Assembly: GCF_938039205.1 (NCBI RefSeq)
Contig: NZ_CALHVM010000040.1
Span: 1 to 51,150, forward strand
DNA from: an uncultured Campylobacter sp.
Lineage (GTDB): Bacteria; Campylobacterota; Campylobacteria; Campylobacterales; Campylobacteraceae
Direction of reading: 5' to 3'
Length of the DNA stretch: 51,150 bases
Below, one piece after another: positions 7,361 to 16,562 of the stretch. Within the stretch, counting starts at the first letter, position 1. Every line of letters begins with the position of its first letter. A program made the position numbers and the translations under genes. The notes under the pieces were generated by a model. The model was not told the origin of the DNA. It made no database searches and saw only the letters and a program-made list of their open reading frames with translations.

Positions 7361-8404
7361 ATGAAAAACAACCGCATATTTTTCGGGCTTTTGATGCTGT
7401 GCGCGTTAGGACTGGTGGGCTATCTTTTTAAACCGTTTTTGCTAAACATCTTTATCGCCGCCTTGCTCGCGGTCGCCACCTCAAACGTCAACGTCAAATT
7501 TTTGCAGCTAACCAAGGGCAAAAAGACGCTCTCGGCCGCGCTTACCACGCTTGCGCTGTTTTCGCTATTTATCGCGCCGCTTTTATACGCCGTGATCGAG
7601 CTGGCTAAACACGCGGCAAGCTTTAACACCGGCTACGTAACAAACACGCTAGATTATTTTCAAAGCGGCAAATTTCAGCTACCAGAACCGATCAAATTTC
7701 TAGAACCAAAAATCAAAGAGATAGTCGCCGATATCGACGTCAAGGCCATCTCGGCAAATCTCATCGCAAATTTAGCCGGTATCGGAAAATCAAGCGTAAA
7801 TTTTCTAGTAGACGTGATTTTTATCCTCGTATTTTTCTTTTTCGCCCTACTTTACGGCAGCGAGCTTGTTGGCTACCTAAAAAACGCGCTTCCGATGAAG
7901 GAGAGCGAGAGCGAGTTTATCCTCAGCGAAGTGGCCAACGTCATGAGCGTCGTGCTTTACTCTATCGTGATAAACGCGATTTTGCAGGGTTGCCTCTTTG
8001 CTATCATCACGATCTCCTACGGCTACAACGGCTTTTTGATGGGCATACTCTTTGCCTTTACCTCACTAGTGCCGGTCGTGGGCGGCTTGCTGGCGTGGGG
8101 GCCGATTAGCCTTTACGAGTTTGCTAACGGCAACACCGCGGCCGCTATCGTCATCGCCGTCTATACCATCGTCGTGATCTCCATCGTCGCAGATACGTTT
8201 TTAAAGCCTATCGTGATTAAATTTATCAACGATAGGCTCGTAAAAATCCCTACTAAAATAAACGAACTGCTACTATTTTTCTCGATGATTGCGGGCATAA
8301 CGACCTTTGGCTTTTGGGGGCTTATTTTGGGGCCTGCCATCGTGACGTTTTTTATATCGACGATCAAGCTTTATACATTGCTTAAAGAGCGCTCGGTCGT
8401 CTAG
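7361..8404 (+). CDS. AI-2E family transporter (integral membrane permease)
   Basis: This 347-residue inner-membrane protein has the topology of the AI-2E (YhhQ/TqsA/PerM) family: two N-terminal membrane helices, a soluble segment of about 100 residues, then five to six closely spaced helices. Family-typical stretches include GSELVGYLKNALP, GYNGFLMGILFAFTSLVPVVGG and LKPIVIKFINDRLVKIP. Members export autoinducer-2 or other small solutes, and some act as Na+/H+ antiporters; substrate cannot be told from sequence. The reading frame is open from 7217, but the RBS and -10 box support a start at 7361. It stands alone between ruvB and a porin gene. Confidence 0.85.
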   Translation: MKNNRIFFGLLMLCALGLVGYLFKPFLLNIFIAALLAVATSNVNVKFLQLTKGKKTLSAALTTLALFSLFIAPLLYAVIELAKHAASFNTGYVTNTLDYFQSGKFQLPEPIKFLEPKIKEIVADIDVKAISANLIANLAGIGKSSVNFLVDVIFILVFFFFALLYGSELVGYLKNALPMKESESEFILSEVANVMSVVLYSIVINAILQGCLFAIITISYGYNGFLMGILFAFTSLVPVVGGLLAWGPISLYEFANGNTAAAIVIAVYTIVVISIVADTFLKPIVIKFINDRLVKIPTKINELLLFFSMIAGITTFGFWGLILGPAIVTFFISTIKLYTLLKERSVV

Positions 8405-8469
8405 ATTTGCCTAAATTTGGCGATATTTTTAGCAAATATCACAGATCTAACATGGATTTTATTATTTTC

Positions 8470-8480
8470 TGTGCTATAAT
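8470..8480 (+). promoter_or_regulatory. Extended -10 promoter element of the porin gene
   Basis: TGTGCTATAAT is an extended -10 element about 75 bp before the porin ATG at 8556. A closely similar TGTGCTAAAAT precedes the MOMP gene at 20401, which supports the reading. Confidence 0.55.
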
Positions 8481-8555
8481 CCTTAAGTAAAAAAATTAAT
8501 GTTCCGCATTAAATTTGTGGAACGTAAATTTGCTAAATTTAACCAAGGAGTTTTT

Positions 8556-9890
8556 ATGAAACTAGCAAAACTAAGTTTAGCCGCCGTTTTGGCACTTGGC
8601 TTTTTAGGCGCAGCAAACGCAGCCGATACCTTTGGGGAGGCGTTTACCAAAGGAAAACTAGCGGGCAAGATCCAAGCTACCTACGTCGATCAAAAAGACG
8701 AGCGCGCGCCGATACACGACGAGCAGCTGACGTCTATACAGCTTGAGCTTGGCTACGTGACCGATCCGTTTTACGGCTTTAGGCTCGGCGTTACGGGACA
8801 GGGCAACTTCTTGCCGTTTAACAGTATGAGAAAAAGCGGCACCTTATACGATAAAGAGTGGAGAACGCAAGGCGCGGTAATGTCTGAAGCGTATCTGGGC
8901 TACGGTATAGGGCGGACTGATATAAAATTTGGCCGTCAGTACGTAAATACTCCACTAGTAGCAGGCAACCCGACTCGCGCGTTTAAAGAGGCGTTTGAGG
9001 GTCTAACGATCGTAAATAAAGACATACCAAACACTACCTTGATCGGCGGCTGGTATTATAAATTTCAAGGCAGAAGTGCCGTCGTAACGGGCGGCAAAGA
9101 GGGACGCGCTCCGCACTTTAAAGATAGGGTAATCGTCGGCGGCATGGGGCCTGTGGCGTACGAGTTTGATAATATCTTTACCGGCGCAGTCATAAATCAA
9201 AGCATCCCGAATCTAAAACTAACCGGCGCATACGCTAGAGTGACCGACCTTAGGCGCGGCGCGCTGCAAGGCGACATCAACTTCTACCTAGCCGAGGCTA
9301 ACTATAAAGTACCCGTCGGTGACTTTAAGCTCGGTTTTGACGCGATGTACAAAGGCTCTCGCACTACAAGAGGCCTGGAAGATCTAAACTACGACGGAAA
9401 TATGATCGGCCTAAGGGCGGGGATTTATGATTTTGTGGGCTTTAGCGCCTCTTACGCCTATACGACCGTCGGCGACAACGACGCTTTGGCGTTTGGCCTA
9501 GGCAACGGCCCCGGCTCATACACGCTGCTTCCTATCCGCGGGCCTTTCGTGTTTACGGGCTATGCGGGTATGAATACGCATAAGCTTTTGTTTGAGTACG
9601 ACTTTAAAGACGCGGGCGCCGAGGGCCTAAAAGCAAAACTACATCTAGTAAAAGGCAGGCAAGACGCCCCTCACCGTAACGCCGGTCCGACCGCGGCTAA
9701 CACGCACATGAACGTCCAAGGCTGGGCGGCGCAGGCTAGCTACGATATGCCGTGGGTCAAGGGGCTAAGCGCAAGCGTCACCTACACGGCTCTTGAGAGA
9801 AAGAATTTTGATGCCAGAGGAGCCGTTAGAAAGACCGATAACAACGAGCTTTGGTTACAAGTCGGATATAAATTTAACCTTCTAAACTAG
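8556..9890 (+). CDS. Opr-type outer membrane porin
   Basis: The precursor is 444 residues. It begins with a signal peptide (MKLAKLSLAAVLALGFLGAANA, cleavage after AANA) and continues as an alternating beta-strand protein rich in Gly, Tyr and Asp, ending in a terminal aromatic-rich strand (LWLQVGYKFNLLN), as expected for an outer membrane beta-barrel. Phrases such as KFGRQYVNTPLVAGNPTRAF match the OprD-like porin family of Campylobacter and related bacteria. It forms diffusion channels for small or anionic solutes. The frame is open upstream to 8499, but AAGGAG before 8556 and the signal peptide fix the start. A strong terminator follows. Confidence 0.85.
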   Translation: MKLAKLSLAAVLALGFLGAANAADTFGEAFTKGKLAGKIQATYVDQKDERAPIHDEQLTSIQLELGYVTDPFYGFRLGVTGQGNFLPFNSMRKSGTLYDKEWRTQGAVMSEAYLGYGIGRTDIKFGRQYVNTPLVAGNPTRAFKEAFEGLTIVNKDIPNTTLIGGWYYKFQGRSAVVTGGKEGRAPHFKDRVIVGGMGPVAYEFDNIFTGAVINQSIPNLKLTGAYARVTDLRRGALQGDINFYLAEANYKVPVGDFKLGFDAMYKGSRTTRGLEDLNYDGNMIGLRAGIYDFVGFSASYAYTTVGDNDALAFGLGNGPGSYTLLPIRGPFVFTGYAGMNTHKLLFEYDFKDAGAEGLKAKLHLVKGRQDAPHRNAGPTAANTHMNVQGWAAQASYDMPWVKGLSASVTYTALERKNFDARGAVRKTDNNELWLQVGYKFNLLN

Positions 9891-9901
9891 CTTTTAGCCA
9901 C

Positions 9902-9926
9902 GCGGACGCAAATTTGACGCGTCCGC
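9902..9926 (+). terminator. Rho-independent terminator after the porin gene
   Basis: A perfect 8-bp stem, GCGGACGC / GCGTCCGC, encloses an AT-rich loop of about nine bases 12 bp after the porin stop, followed by TACTTCTTTTTA on the plus strand. Confidence 0.75.
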
Positions 9927-10212
9927 TACTTCTTTTTATATGATTTTTGCGTCTGGGGCGTAAATTTAGCCTCGCAAACCTGCATAAATTTGATTATTTT
10001 GAGCCAAATTTGCGCTTAAATTTAAAAGATAAAATCAAGAACCGTTAAATTTGATAAAACGATATTTGAAAAAATAGCGTGATTTTAAAGGCTGAAATTT
10101 GCCCGTAGCGTCTAAATTTGCTTTCGCGCTTTGTATGGGATCGGCCGAAAATAAAAGCAAATTTAAGCTTGCAAGAGCAAATCATTTGCCCTAGCAAGCT
10201 ATAAACGAAACC
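9927..10212. other. Gap between convergent genes, with hairpin at 10166-10200
   Basis: No gene is supported. The region is AAATTT-rich. Near the lipoprotein stop, AGCTTGC (10166-10172) pairs with GCAAGCT (10194-10200), with further pairing inside, forming a long hairpin that may end the minus-strand lipoprotein transcript, although no long T run follows. Confidence 0.45.
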
Positions 10213-10968
10213 TTATCTGTCGTAAAATTTACCGAGTACGCCACTGCCGATCTCCTTGCGTTCGCCGTCCTCTATCATCACGGCTTTGCGGTCGATATCG
10301 ACGGTTTTATCGGTGTTGATGATAAATTTGAGCTCATACGAGCGCGAGTTTATCTGTTTTGGCATATCTCCGAAAAATATCGGCTTTGGCGGGCGTTGCG
10401 AGTCGAGTGCAGCCCATTGAAACTGGCTTACGAAGGTGCTAAATAAGAAGGCCTTGCCGTTTAGTTTGTATTTGTTTACGAGCTCGTCCGCGATCGCATC
10501 GTTATCGCAGTTTACGGGCGCGCTGAAGCTACTTTTCTTTGCTTTTTCTTCGTCGTATTTGCAGAATTTATTCGCTAGCGCCAACATCTCCTCTTTGTTT
10601 GCGTCGCTGCTACCCTCGGTCTTTAGTTCGTTGTAGTTGTTTATTATCCGCTCTAGCGTCTTTTCTAGGCTTTTTTGCGCGTCGTCTTTGGCTTTTTGTA
10701 CGGCCTCTTCATAGCGAGCGTTTTGTCTGTCAAATTCCGCCTTGAGTACGTCGCTACTAACCTCGCAAGTTACTTTTACCAGCTTTAGATCGTTTCCGCT
10801 GACGTCTTCCCATTTTACGTTTTGGCAGCCTTTGTAGCCGTCGACAGCGGCGCCTATCGTCATTGATTTTTTAAACGGTAGCGTGTAGTTTTTGACGATA
10901 TCGATGTTGTTATCGCCGCATCCGGTTAACGCCAAAACGGCGGCTATGAGAGAAAATTTTACTTTCAT
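10213..10968 (-). CDS. Putative lipoprotein of unknown function
   Basis: The 251-residue protein starts with a lipoprotein signal (MKVKFSLIAAVLALTGC), with the lipobox LTGC placing the lipidated Cys at residue 17. Beyond it there is a soluble domain with a Lys/Glu-rich helical stretch in the middle (about residues 75-125) and two further Cys. The residues after Cys17 are Gly-Asp; Asp at +2 would retain it in the inner membrane in enterobacteria, but that rule is not established in Campylobacter. I do not recognise a family. It is a single gene. Confidence 0.7.
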   Translation of the reverse strand: MKVKFSLIAAVLALTGCGDNNIDIVKNYTLPFKKSMTIGAAVDGYKGCQNVKWEDVSGNDLKLVKVTCEVSSDVLKAEFDRQNARYEEAVQKAKDDAQKSLEKTLERIINNYNELKTEGSSDANKEEMLALANKFCKYDEEKAKKSSFSAPVNCDNDAIADELVNKYKLNGKAFLFSTFVSQFQWAALDSQRPPKPIFFGDMPKQINSRSYELKFIINTDKTVDIDRKAVMIEDGERKEIGSGVLGKFYDR

Positions 10969-11093
10969 TCGTTCTCCTAAAAATTTAAAAGCCTAAATCT
11001 AGCTAAATTTAGCTTAATGTTAAGACGCATTTAAGGCGATGAGCGACCGAATTTGCCTGCCTAAATTTGACTAGTAAGGCGGCAGATCACAAG

Positions 11094-11603
11094 CTAGTTT
11101 TTTAGGCCTCTTTTGTGCTTTCTTATCTTTTTTATCGCCCAGTCGTAGTGTGATGAGGTGCTGCTGGTAATGTAGGCGGCGAGGTTTAGATTGCCCGTGA
11201 AGTTAAAATATCCGCGCGCAAAAAGCTCCTCGTCGCTAAAATTTGCCGTAAGCTGCATTGCTTTTTCGTGAGTTTGTGCTAACAGGGTTTTAGCCTCGCA
11301 AAGCGGCGTATCTTGGTGGTTGCGCCAAATTTGCACGTTCATCTGTGGGTAGGTTTTCCAGTTATACGGCTCGGGTAAAAACGCAGTCCGCTCACCGCTT
11401 AGGTTCTTTTGGATAAAATTTATCAAAAGCAAATGCCACTCGTAAAGGTGCGCGAGCACGTCTCGGACGCATTTGTTCCTATCCTCGAAGTCAAATTTGG
11501 CCTCTTGCTCTGCCTCATTCATGCTTTTAACTAGCGACAAAAGTTTTTTAAAATTTGTCTCTGAAGCGCTTAGTAAGTCTATTTTATTTGTAGGTCGCGG
11601 CAT
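11094..11603 (-). CDS. ClbS/DfsB family four-helix bundle protein
   Basis: This 169-residue protein starts MPRPTNKIDLL and contains the pattern RDVLAHLYEWHLLL, then PQMNVQIWRNHQ, and a C-terminal SHYDWAIKKIRKHKR. These are typical of the ClbS/DfsB (DUF1706, DinB-like) family. ClbS, the founder, is a cyclopropane hydrolase that protects E. coli from its own colibactin; most relatives are of unknown function. The His residues in helices could bind metal as in DinB proteins. It is encoded alone, divergently from napA across a long AT-rich gap. Family assignment is good, substrate unknown. Confidence 0.8.
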   Translation of the reverse strand: MPRPTNKIDLLSASETNFKKLLSLVKSMNEAEQEAKFDFEDRNKCVRDVLAHLYEWHLLLINFIQKNLSGERTAFLPEPYNWKTYPQMNVQIWRNHQDTPLCEAKTLLAQTHEKAMQLTANFSDEELFARGYFNFTGNLNLAAYITSSTSSHYDWAIKKIRKHKRGLKN

Positions 11604-12211
11604 TTTTTATCCTTGGCTAAATTTGATCAAATTTTACAGCTCGTTTTTAAAATTGCACTTTAAAGATACGGGTATTACCAAAAGCTACAAAATATAAAAG
11701 GTAAAATTTAATTTATATTTGTATTTTAAAAATTAAAAATAAAACTTAAATATATAGCTCAAATTTGATCAAATTTCAAATTTGTGAGTTTTACGGTCTT
11801 GAGTTTTAATCAATTTTATACCTATGATAATTTAGCCTAAAATTAGCGCTTTTAAAAGGTTAAATTTAAAAATAGACCACTGTTTTTATACTTGATATAT
11901 AGCTTTATATTTACAATGAAAAAATGTTACTATTTTACACGTTAAATTTATATTTTATAAATAGTTTCTGAAATATTATGGGTTTTGTTATCAAAAAGAA
12001 TATCAAATTTACTAAATATAAAAAAATATATTTATTCGTAATTTTAAGCTTTACCCTTAAAACAGGCAAAATAAAGATAATTTTGATCTTAATTTGAATG
12101 CCAAATATTGCTAAAGAATTAATTGTTTTTAGTCAACTTAAATTTAGGTTGTAACGGTTAATATCCGCCTGATTTTTAAGAACTATCTTAAAAAATAAAC
12201 GAGGAGATAAA
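11604..12211. other. Long AT-rich divergent intergenic region upstream of the nap operon
   Basis: About 600 bases without a supported gene, clearly richer in A+T than the flanking coding DNA. It must hold the promoter of the ClbS-like gene (minus) and of napA (plus). I see FNR-like dyads such as TTGATCAA within AAATTTGATCAAATTT at two places (about 11617 and 11764), but their positions far from napA make a role uncertain. The napA ribosome binding site (GAGGAG) is at 12200-12205. Confidence 0.5.
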
Positions 12212-14998
12212 ATGGATCGACGAGATTTTATAAAAAGCGCCGCCGCTTCGGCTGCTTGCGCGAGTGCCGGTATAGCGCTGCCTAGCTCTATGGCAGCTGC
12301 GCAAAACGCAGCTGAAAAGGGCTGGCGCTGGGATAAGGCTGCATGTAGGTTCTGTGGAACTGGCTGCGGCGTAATGATCGCAACCAAAGAGGGCAAAATC
12401 GTAGCAGTGAAGGGCGACCCTGAAGCACCAGTAAACCGTGGCCTAAACTGCATCAAAGGCTACTTTAACGCCAAGATCATGTACGGCGCAGACCGCATCA
12501 CTCAGCCGCTTTTGCGCGTGAACGAAAAGGGCGAATTTGATAAAAAAGGCAAATTTAAGCCTATTAGCTGGGAAAAAGCCTTTGACATCATGGCGGAAAA
12601 ATATAAAGAGACCATGAAGAAAAACGGCGTGCATTCAGCCTGCGTTTTCGGCTCGGGTCAATACACTATTTTAGAGGGTTATGTAGCCGTCAAACTATGG
12701 AAAGCGGGTATTAGAAGCAACTCTATTGACCCGAATGCTCGCCACTGTATGGCGTCCGCGGTCGTCGGATTTATGCAGACTTTCGGTATCGACGAGCCTG
12801 CGGGCTGCTACGACGACATAGAGCTAACCGATACTATCGTGGCTTGGGGCGCTAATATGGCCGAGATGCACCCGATACTTTGGGCACGCGTAAGCGATAA
12901 AAAGCTAAGCAATCCCGAGCGCGTAAAGGTCGTAAATTTAAGTACGTATTCGACTAGAACGTCAAATATCGCCGATACGGAGATTATCTTTGCTCCGTCA
13001 AGCGACGTAGCTATCTGGAACTACATCGCTCACGAGATCGTTTATAATCATCCTGAAGCCATTGATTGGGACTACGTAAATAGCCACTGCGTATTTGCGA
13101 CGGGACCTGCCGATATCGGCTATGGGCTTAGAAATAATCCAAATCATCCTAACTACAATACCGAAAAAGACGTCATCGAGACCGAACTTAAAAAGACTTT
13201 AAGCAAAAACGAAGGCGTGACTCTGGGCTATCTAGGCTATAAAGAGGGCGACGTGATGGAAAATAAAAATACGGCTACCGCGGGCAAACACTGGCAAATC
13301 ACGTTTGAGGAATTTAAAGAAGCTCTTAAACCTTATACGCTTGACTTCTCCGCTCCGCTAATAAAAGGCGATCCGAACGAGGATTTGGAAGAATTTAAGA
13401 AAAAACTAAAGCAACTAGCCGACTGGTACATCGAAAAAGGTAGAAAAGTAGTTAGCTTTTGGACGATGGGCTTTAACCAGCACCAACGCGGCACTTGGGT
13501 AAACGAGCAAGCTTATATGGTGCATATGCTACTTGGTAAACAAGCAAAACCGGGCGAGGGTGCTTTCTCTCTAACTGGACAACCAAGCGCATGCGGAACG
13601 GCACGCGAGGTCGGTACTTTCGTTCACCGCTTGCCTGCGGATATGGTCGTAGATAACGCCGAACACCGCGAAATAAGCGAGAAAATTTGGAAACTTCCTA
13701 AAAACACGCTAAATCCGAAAGTCGCCTCCCACTACGTAAAAATGATGCGCGATATGGAAGACGGAAAGATGAAATGGGCGTGGGTGCAGGTAAATAACCC
13801 GTGGCAAAATACCGCAAACGCAAACCACTGGATAAAAGCCGCTCGCGAGATGGATAACTTTATCATCGTCTCAGACCCGTATCCGGGCATCTCGGCTAAG
13901 GTTGCCGATCTAATCTTGCCTACTGCGATGATTTACGAAAAATGGGGTGCGTACGGTAATGCCGAGCGCCGAACGCAGCACTGGCGTCAGCAAGTCCTTC
14001 CGGTAGGCGAAGCGATGAGCGACACGTGGCAAATGCTGGAATTTGCCAAGCGCTTTAAGCTAAAAGAGGTCTGGGGCGAACAAAAAGTGGACGATAAGCT
14101 AACGCTCCCAAGCGTGCTAGACGAGGCAAAAGCCATGGGTTATAGCGAAGAAGATACGCTATTTGACGTGCTTTTTGCAAACGAAGAGGCTAAGAGCTAT
14201 CCTGCAAAAGACGCGATAATGGAAGATTTTGATAACTCTGAAGTTTTTGGCGACAGCAGAAAAGTAGTCGGCTCAGACGGCAAGGTATTTGAGGGTTACG
14301 GATTTTTCATCCAAAAATATCTTTGGGAAGACTACCGCAAATTTGGCTCAGGTCATGGACACGATCTGGCGGACTTTGATACCTATCACAAAGTGCGCGG
14401 ACTAAGGTGGCCCGTCGTAGACGGTAAAGAAACTCAGTGGAGATTTAACGCCAAATACGATCCGTACGCGAAGAAATTTGCCGAAGACGGCAAGCAGTTT
14501 GCATTCTACGGCAATAAAAAAGCCAAGTTGCAAAAAGGTGATTTGACCAAAGTAACTAGCGGAGACGAGAAATTTTCTATCGCTAATAAAGCCAAAATTT
14601 TCTTCCGTCCTTATATGGATCCTTGCGAGATGCCCGACGATACCTATCCGCTATGGCTATGCACGGGCCGCGTGTTAGAACACTGGCACTCAGGCACTAT
14701 GACGATGCGCGTTCCTGAGCTTTACCGCGCCGTACCTGAAGCGCTTTGCTACATGCACGAGGGCGATGCGCAAAAGCTAAATTTACAGCATAACGACGTC
14801 GTTTGGATCGAGTCTCGCCGCGGTAAGGTAAAAGCAAGAATCGATCTGCGCGGACGAAACAAACCGCCTATGGGTCTTATTTATGTACCGTGGTTTGATG
14901 AAAACGTATTTATAAATAAAGTCACTCTTGACGCGACTTGTCCGCTATCAAAAGAGACCGACTATAAAAAATGCGCGGTTAAAATTTACAAGGCTTAA
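12212..14998 (+). CDS. napA: Periplasmic nitrate reductase catalytic subunit
   Basis: NapA reduces nitrate to nitrite in the periplasm using a bis-MGD molybdenum cofactor and one [4Fe-4S] cluster. The 928-residue precursor has a twin-arginine signal (DRRDFIKSA, residues 2-10), so it is folded in the cytoplasm and exported by Tat. The cluster Cys are at 45, 48, 52 and 80 (CRFCGTGC ... LNC), and the likely Mo ligand is Cys179 (PNARHCMASAV). The C-terminal part carries the usual cofactor-binding phrases GRVLEHWHSGTMT and VWIESRRGKVKARI. Length agrees with Campylobacter NapA. It is the first gene of a tightly packed operon with a 2-nt gap to napG, so one transcript is expected. Confidence 0.98.
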   Translation: MDRRDFIKSAAASAACASAGIALPSSMAAAQNAAEKGWRWDKAACRFCGTGCGVMIATKEGKIVAVKGDPEAPVNRGLNCIKGYFNAKIMYGADRITQPLLRVNEKGEFDKKGKFKPISWEKAFDIMAEKYKETMKKNGVHSACVFGSGQYTILEGYVAVKLWKAGIRSNSIDPNARHCMASAVVGFMQTFGIDEPAGCYDDIELTDTIVAWGANMAEMHPILWARVSDKKLSNPERVKVVNLSTYSTRTSNIADTEIIFAPSSDVAIWNYIAHEIVYNHPEAIDWDYVNSHCVFATGPADIGYGLRNNPNHPNYNTEKDVIETELKKTLSKNEGVTLGYLGYKEGDVMENKNTATAGKHWQITFEEFKEALKPYTLDFSAPLIKGDPNEDLEEFKKKLKQLADWYIEKGRKVVSFWTMGFNQHQRGTWVNEQAYMVHMLLGKQAKPGEGAFSLTGQPSACGTAREVGTFVHRLPADMVVDNAEHREISEKIWKLPKNTLNPKVASHYVKMMRDMEDGKMKWAWVQVNNPWQNTANANHWIKAAREMDNFIIVSDPYPGISAKVADLILPTAMIYEKWGAYGNAERRTQHWRQQVLPVGEAMSDTWQMLEFAKRFKLKEVWGEQKVDDKLTLPSVLDEAKAMGYSEEDTLFDVLFANEEAKSYPAKDAIMEDFDNSEVFGDSRKVVGSDGKVFEGYGFFIQKYLWEDYRKFGSGHGHDLADFDTYHKVRGLRWPVVDGKETQWRFNAKYDPYAKKFAEDGKQFAFYGNKKAKLQKGDLTKVTSGDEKFSIANKAKIFFRPYMDPCEMPDDTYPLWLCTGRVLEHWHSGTMTMRVPELYRAVPEALCYMHEGDAQKLNLQHNDVVWIESRRGKVKARIDLRGRNKPPMGLIYVPWFDENVFINKVTLDATCPLSKETDYKKCAVKIYKA

Positions 14999-15000
14999 TA

Positions 15001-15765
15001 ATGCAAAATAGAAGAGAGGCTTTAAAATTTGGGTTAAAAGCGATTAGTTTGGTTCTCGCAGGCGGCTTTATCTGGAGTACACAAACGACGGCTAAAGCCC
15101 AAACTCTACTCATCAGGCCGCCGGGTGCTTTGAAGGAGAAAAATTTCCTTAGCGAGTGCATACGCTGCGGGCTTTGCGTAGAAGCCTGTCCTTGGGATAC
15201 GCTTAAGCTTGCGGATTTAGACGACGGATTGCCTTACGGCACTCCGTTTTTTACCCCGCGAAATATCCCTTGTTATATGTGCCCGGATATCCCGTGCACG
15301 GTCGCCTGTCCGACCGGAGCCCTAGATACGAAGCTGGTGAGCGAGGATAACGGCAAGCTAAATATAAACAAAGCGCAGATGGGTATCGCGGTGCTGGATC
15401 CAAATTTCTGCATCGCTTACGAAGGGCTTCGCTGTGACGCTTGCTACCGCGCCTGTCCTTTGATAGATAAAGCGTTAAGGCTTGAATATGTCCGCAACGA
15501 ACGCACGCAAAAGCACGCGTTTTTTAAACCGGTCGTGGACGCGGACTACTGCACGGGCTGCGGCATGTGCGAGCAAGTTTGCGTGACGCCAAAAGCTTCT
15601 ATCTTCGTGCTTCCGCGCGAGATAGGACTTGGCTCTAGCAACGAACAGTACGTAAAAGGCTGGGTCGAGGGCGCTGATAAAAAACTAAAAGACGCTGAGC
15701 CAAAAGAGTTTAAAACCGACGAGAAAAAGCTAAACGACTATCTAAATAGCGGAGATTTGCTATGA
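15001..15765 (+). CDS. napG: Ferredoxin-type quinol dehydrogenase subunit NapG
   Basis: NapG is a periplasmic four-cluster ferredoxin that, with NapH, takes electrons from menaquinol and passes them towards NapB and NapA. The 254-residue protein starts with a Tat-like signal (NRREALKFGLKA). Four Cys groups are seen: 53/56/59/63, 91/94/99/103, 137/145/148/152 and 184/187/190/194, which fits four [4Fe-4S] clusters. The ATG follows the napA stop by 2 nt and its end overlaps napH by 4 nt, so the genes are translationally coupled. No napC is present, as in other epsilonproteobacteria where NapGH serves this role. Confidence 0.96.
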   Translation: MQNRREALKFGLKAISLVLAGGFIWSTQTTAKAQTLLIRPPGALKEKNFLSECIRCGLCVEACPWDTLKLADLDDGLPYGTPFFTPRNIPCYMCPDIPCTVACPTGALDTKLVSEDNGKLNINKAQMGIAVLDPNFCIAYEGLRCDACYRACPLIDKALRLEYVRNERTQKHAFFKPVVDADYCTGCGMCEQVCVTPKASIFVLPREIGLGSSNEQYVKGWVEGADKKLKDAEPKEFKTDEKKLNDYLNSGDLL

Positions 15766-16562
15766 AATATTTGATTTTAAGAAGGATAAGTCAAATTTTA
15801 ATCCTAGGGCTGTTTTTTGCGAGCAACTACTACGGAGTTAAAATTTTACAGGGCAATCTCAGTTCGTCTTTGCTTTTCGGAGTCGTTCCTCTTAGCGATC
15901 CGTTTGCCGTTTTGCAGCTATATCTAGCTAGTTTTAGTATCGCTTCGGGCGCGCTTGTGGGAGCCGCTATCGTGTTTGCTTTTTATGCGATCGTCGCTCC
16001 GCGCGCTTTTTGCAGCTGGGTTTGCCCGGTAAATATCATCACCGAAACCGCTCGCTGGGTCAGAGTAAAGCTTGGTTACGATAAAGATAAAAAATTCGTA
16101 AATTTCACGCGAAGCGCGAGATATTACGTTTTAGGATTTACGCTTTTTATCTCGCTAGTCACTTCAGCTCCGGCGTTTGAGGGCGTTAGCTTTATCGGCA
16201 TTATTCAGCGCGGCGTCATCTACGGCGGCACACTGTGGCTATTCGTGGCATTTGGCGTGTTTGCGGTAGACGCGTTTATCGGCGATAGATTAGTCTGCTC
16301 AAAGCTTTGCCCGCTGGGCGCTTTTTATGCGATAGCAGGCAAATTCGCCCTTATCAGAGTAAAGCACGACGCGGCTAGCTGTACTAACTGCATGAAGTGT
16401 AAGCTAATCTGCCCGGAAAACCAAGTGCTCGGCATTATCGGCAAGCAAAGCGGGTTTATAACATCGAGCGAGTGCATCAGCTGCGGACGCTGTATCGACG
16501 TCTGCGATGACGACGCGCTCAAATTTAACATTAGAAATTTACTAAAGGAGAAAAATCAATGA
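15762..16562 (+). CDS. napH: Membrane ferredoxin-type quinol dehydrogenase NapH
   Basis: NapH is the membrane-bound quinol-oxidising partner of NapG. The 266-residue protein has four membrane helices, two conserved CxxxCP motifs on loops (CSWVCP at 84-89 and CSKLCP further on) and two ferredoxin Cys groups near the C terminus (CTNCMKCKLICP and CISCGRCIDVC). This is the complete family pattern. The start overlaps the napG stop by 4 nt (ATGA) and its end overlaps napB by 4 nt. Confidence 0.96.
   Translation: MKYLILRRISQILILGLFFASNYYGVKILQGNLSSSLLFGVVPLSDPFAVLQLYLASFSIASGALVGAAIVFAFYAIVAPRAFCSWVCPVNIITETARWVRVKLGYDKDKKFVNFTRSARYYVLGFTLFISLVTSAPAFEGVSFIGIIQRGVIYGGTLWLFVAFGVFAVDAFIGDRLVCSKLCPLGAFYAIAGKFALIRVKHDAASCTNCMKCKLICPENQVLGIIGKQSGFITSSECISCGRCIDVCDDDALKFNIRNLLKEKNQ

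Noticed and set aside
11604..12211. FNR or NssR box controlling the nap operon
   Set aside because: TTGATCAA dyads exist but lie more than 400 bp from napA and are embedded in the common AAATTT motif; no well-placed operator could be supported.
13780..13800. Another copy of the GTGGGTGCAGG box within napA
   Set aside because: Only about 11 bases match, it encodes the conserved NapA protein sequence (WVQVNN), and no flanking hairpins are present.
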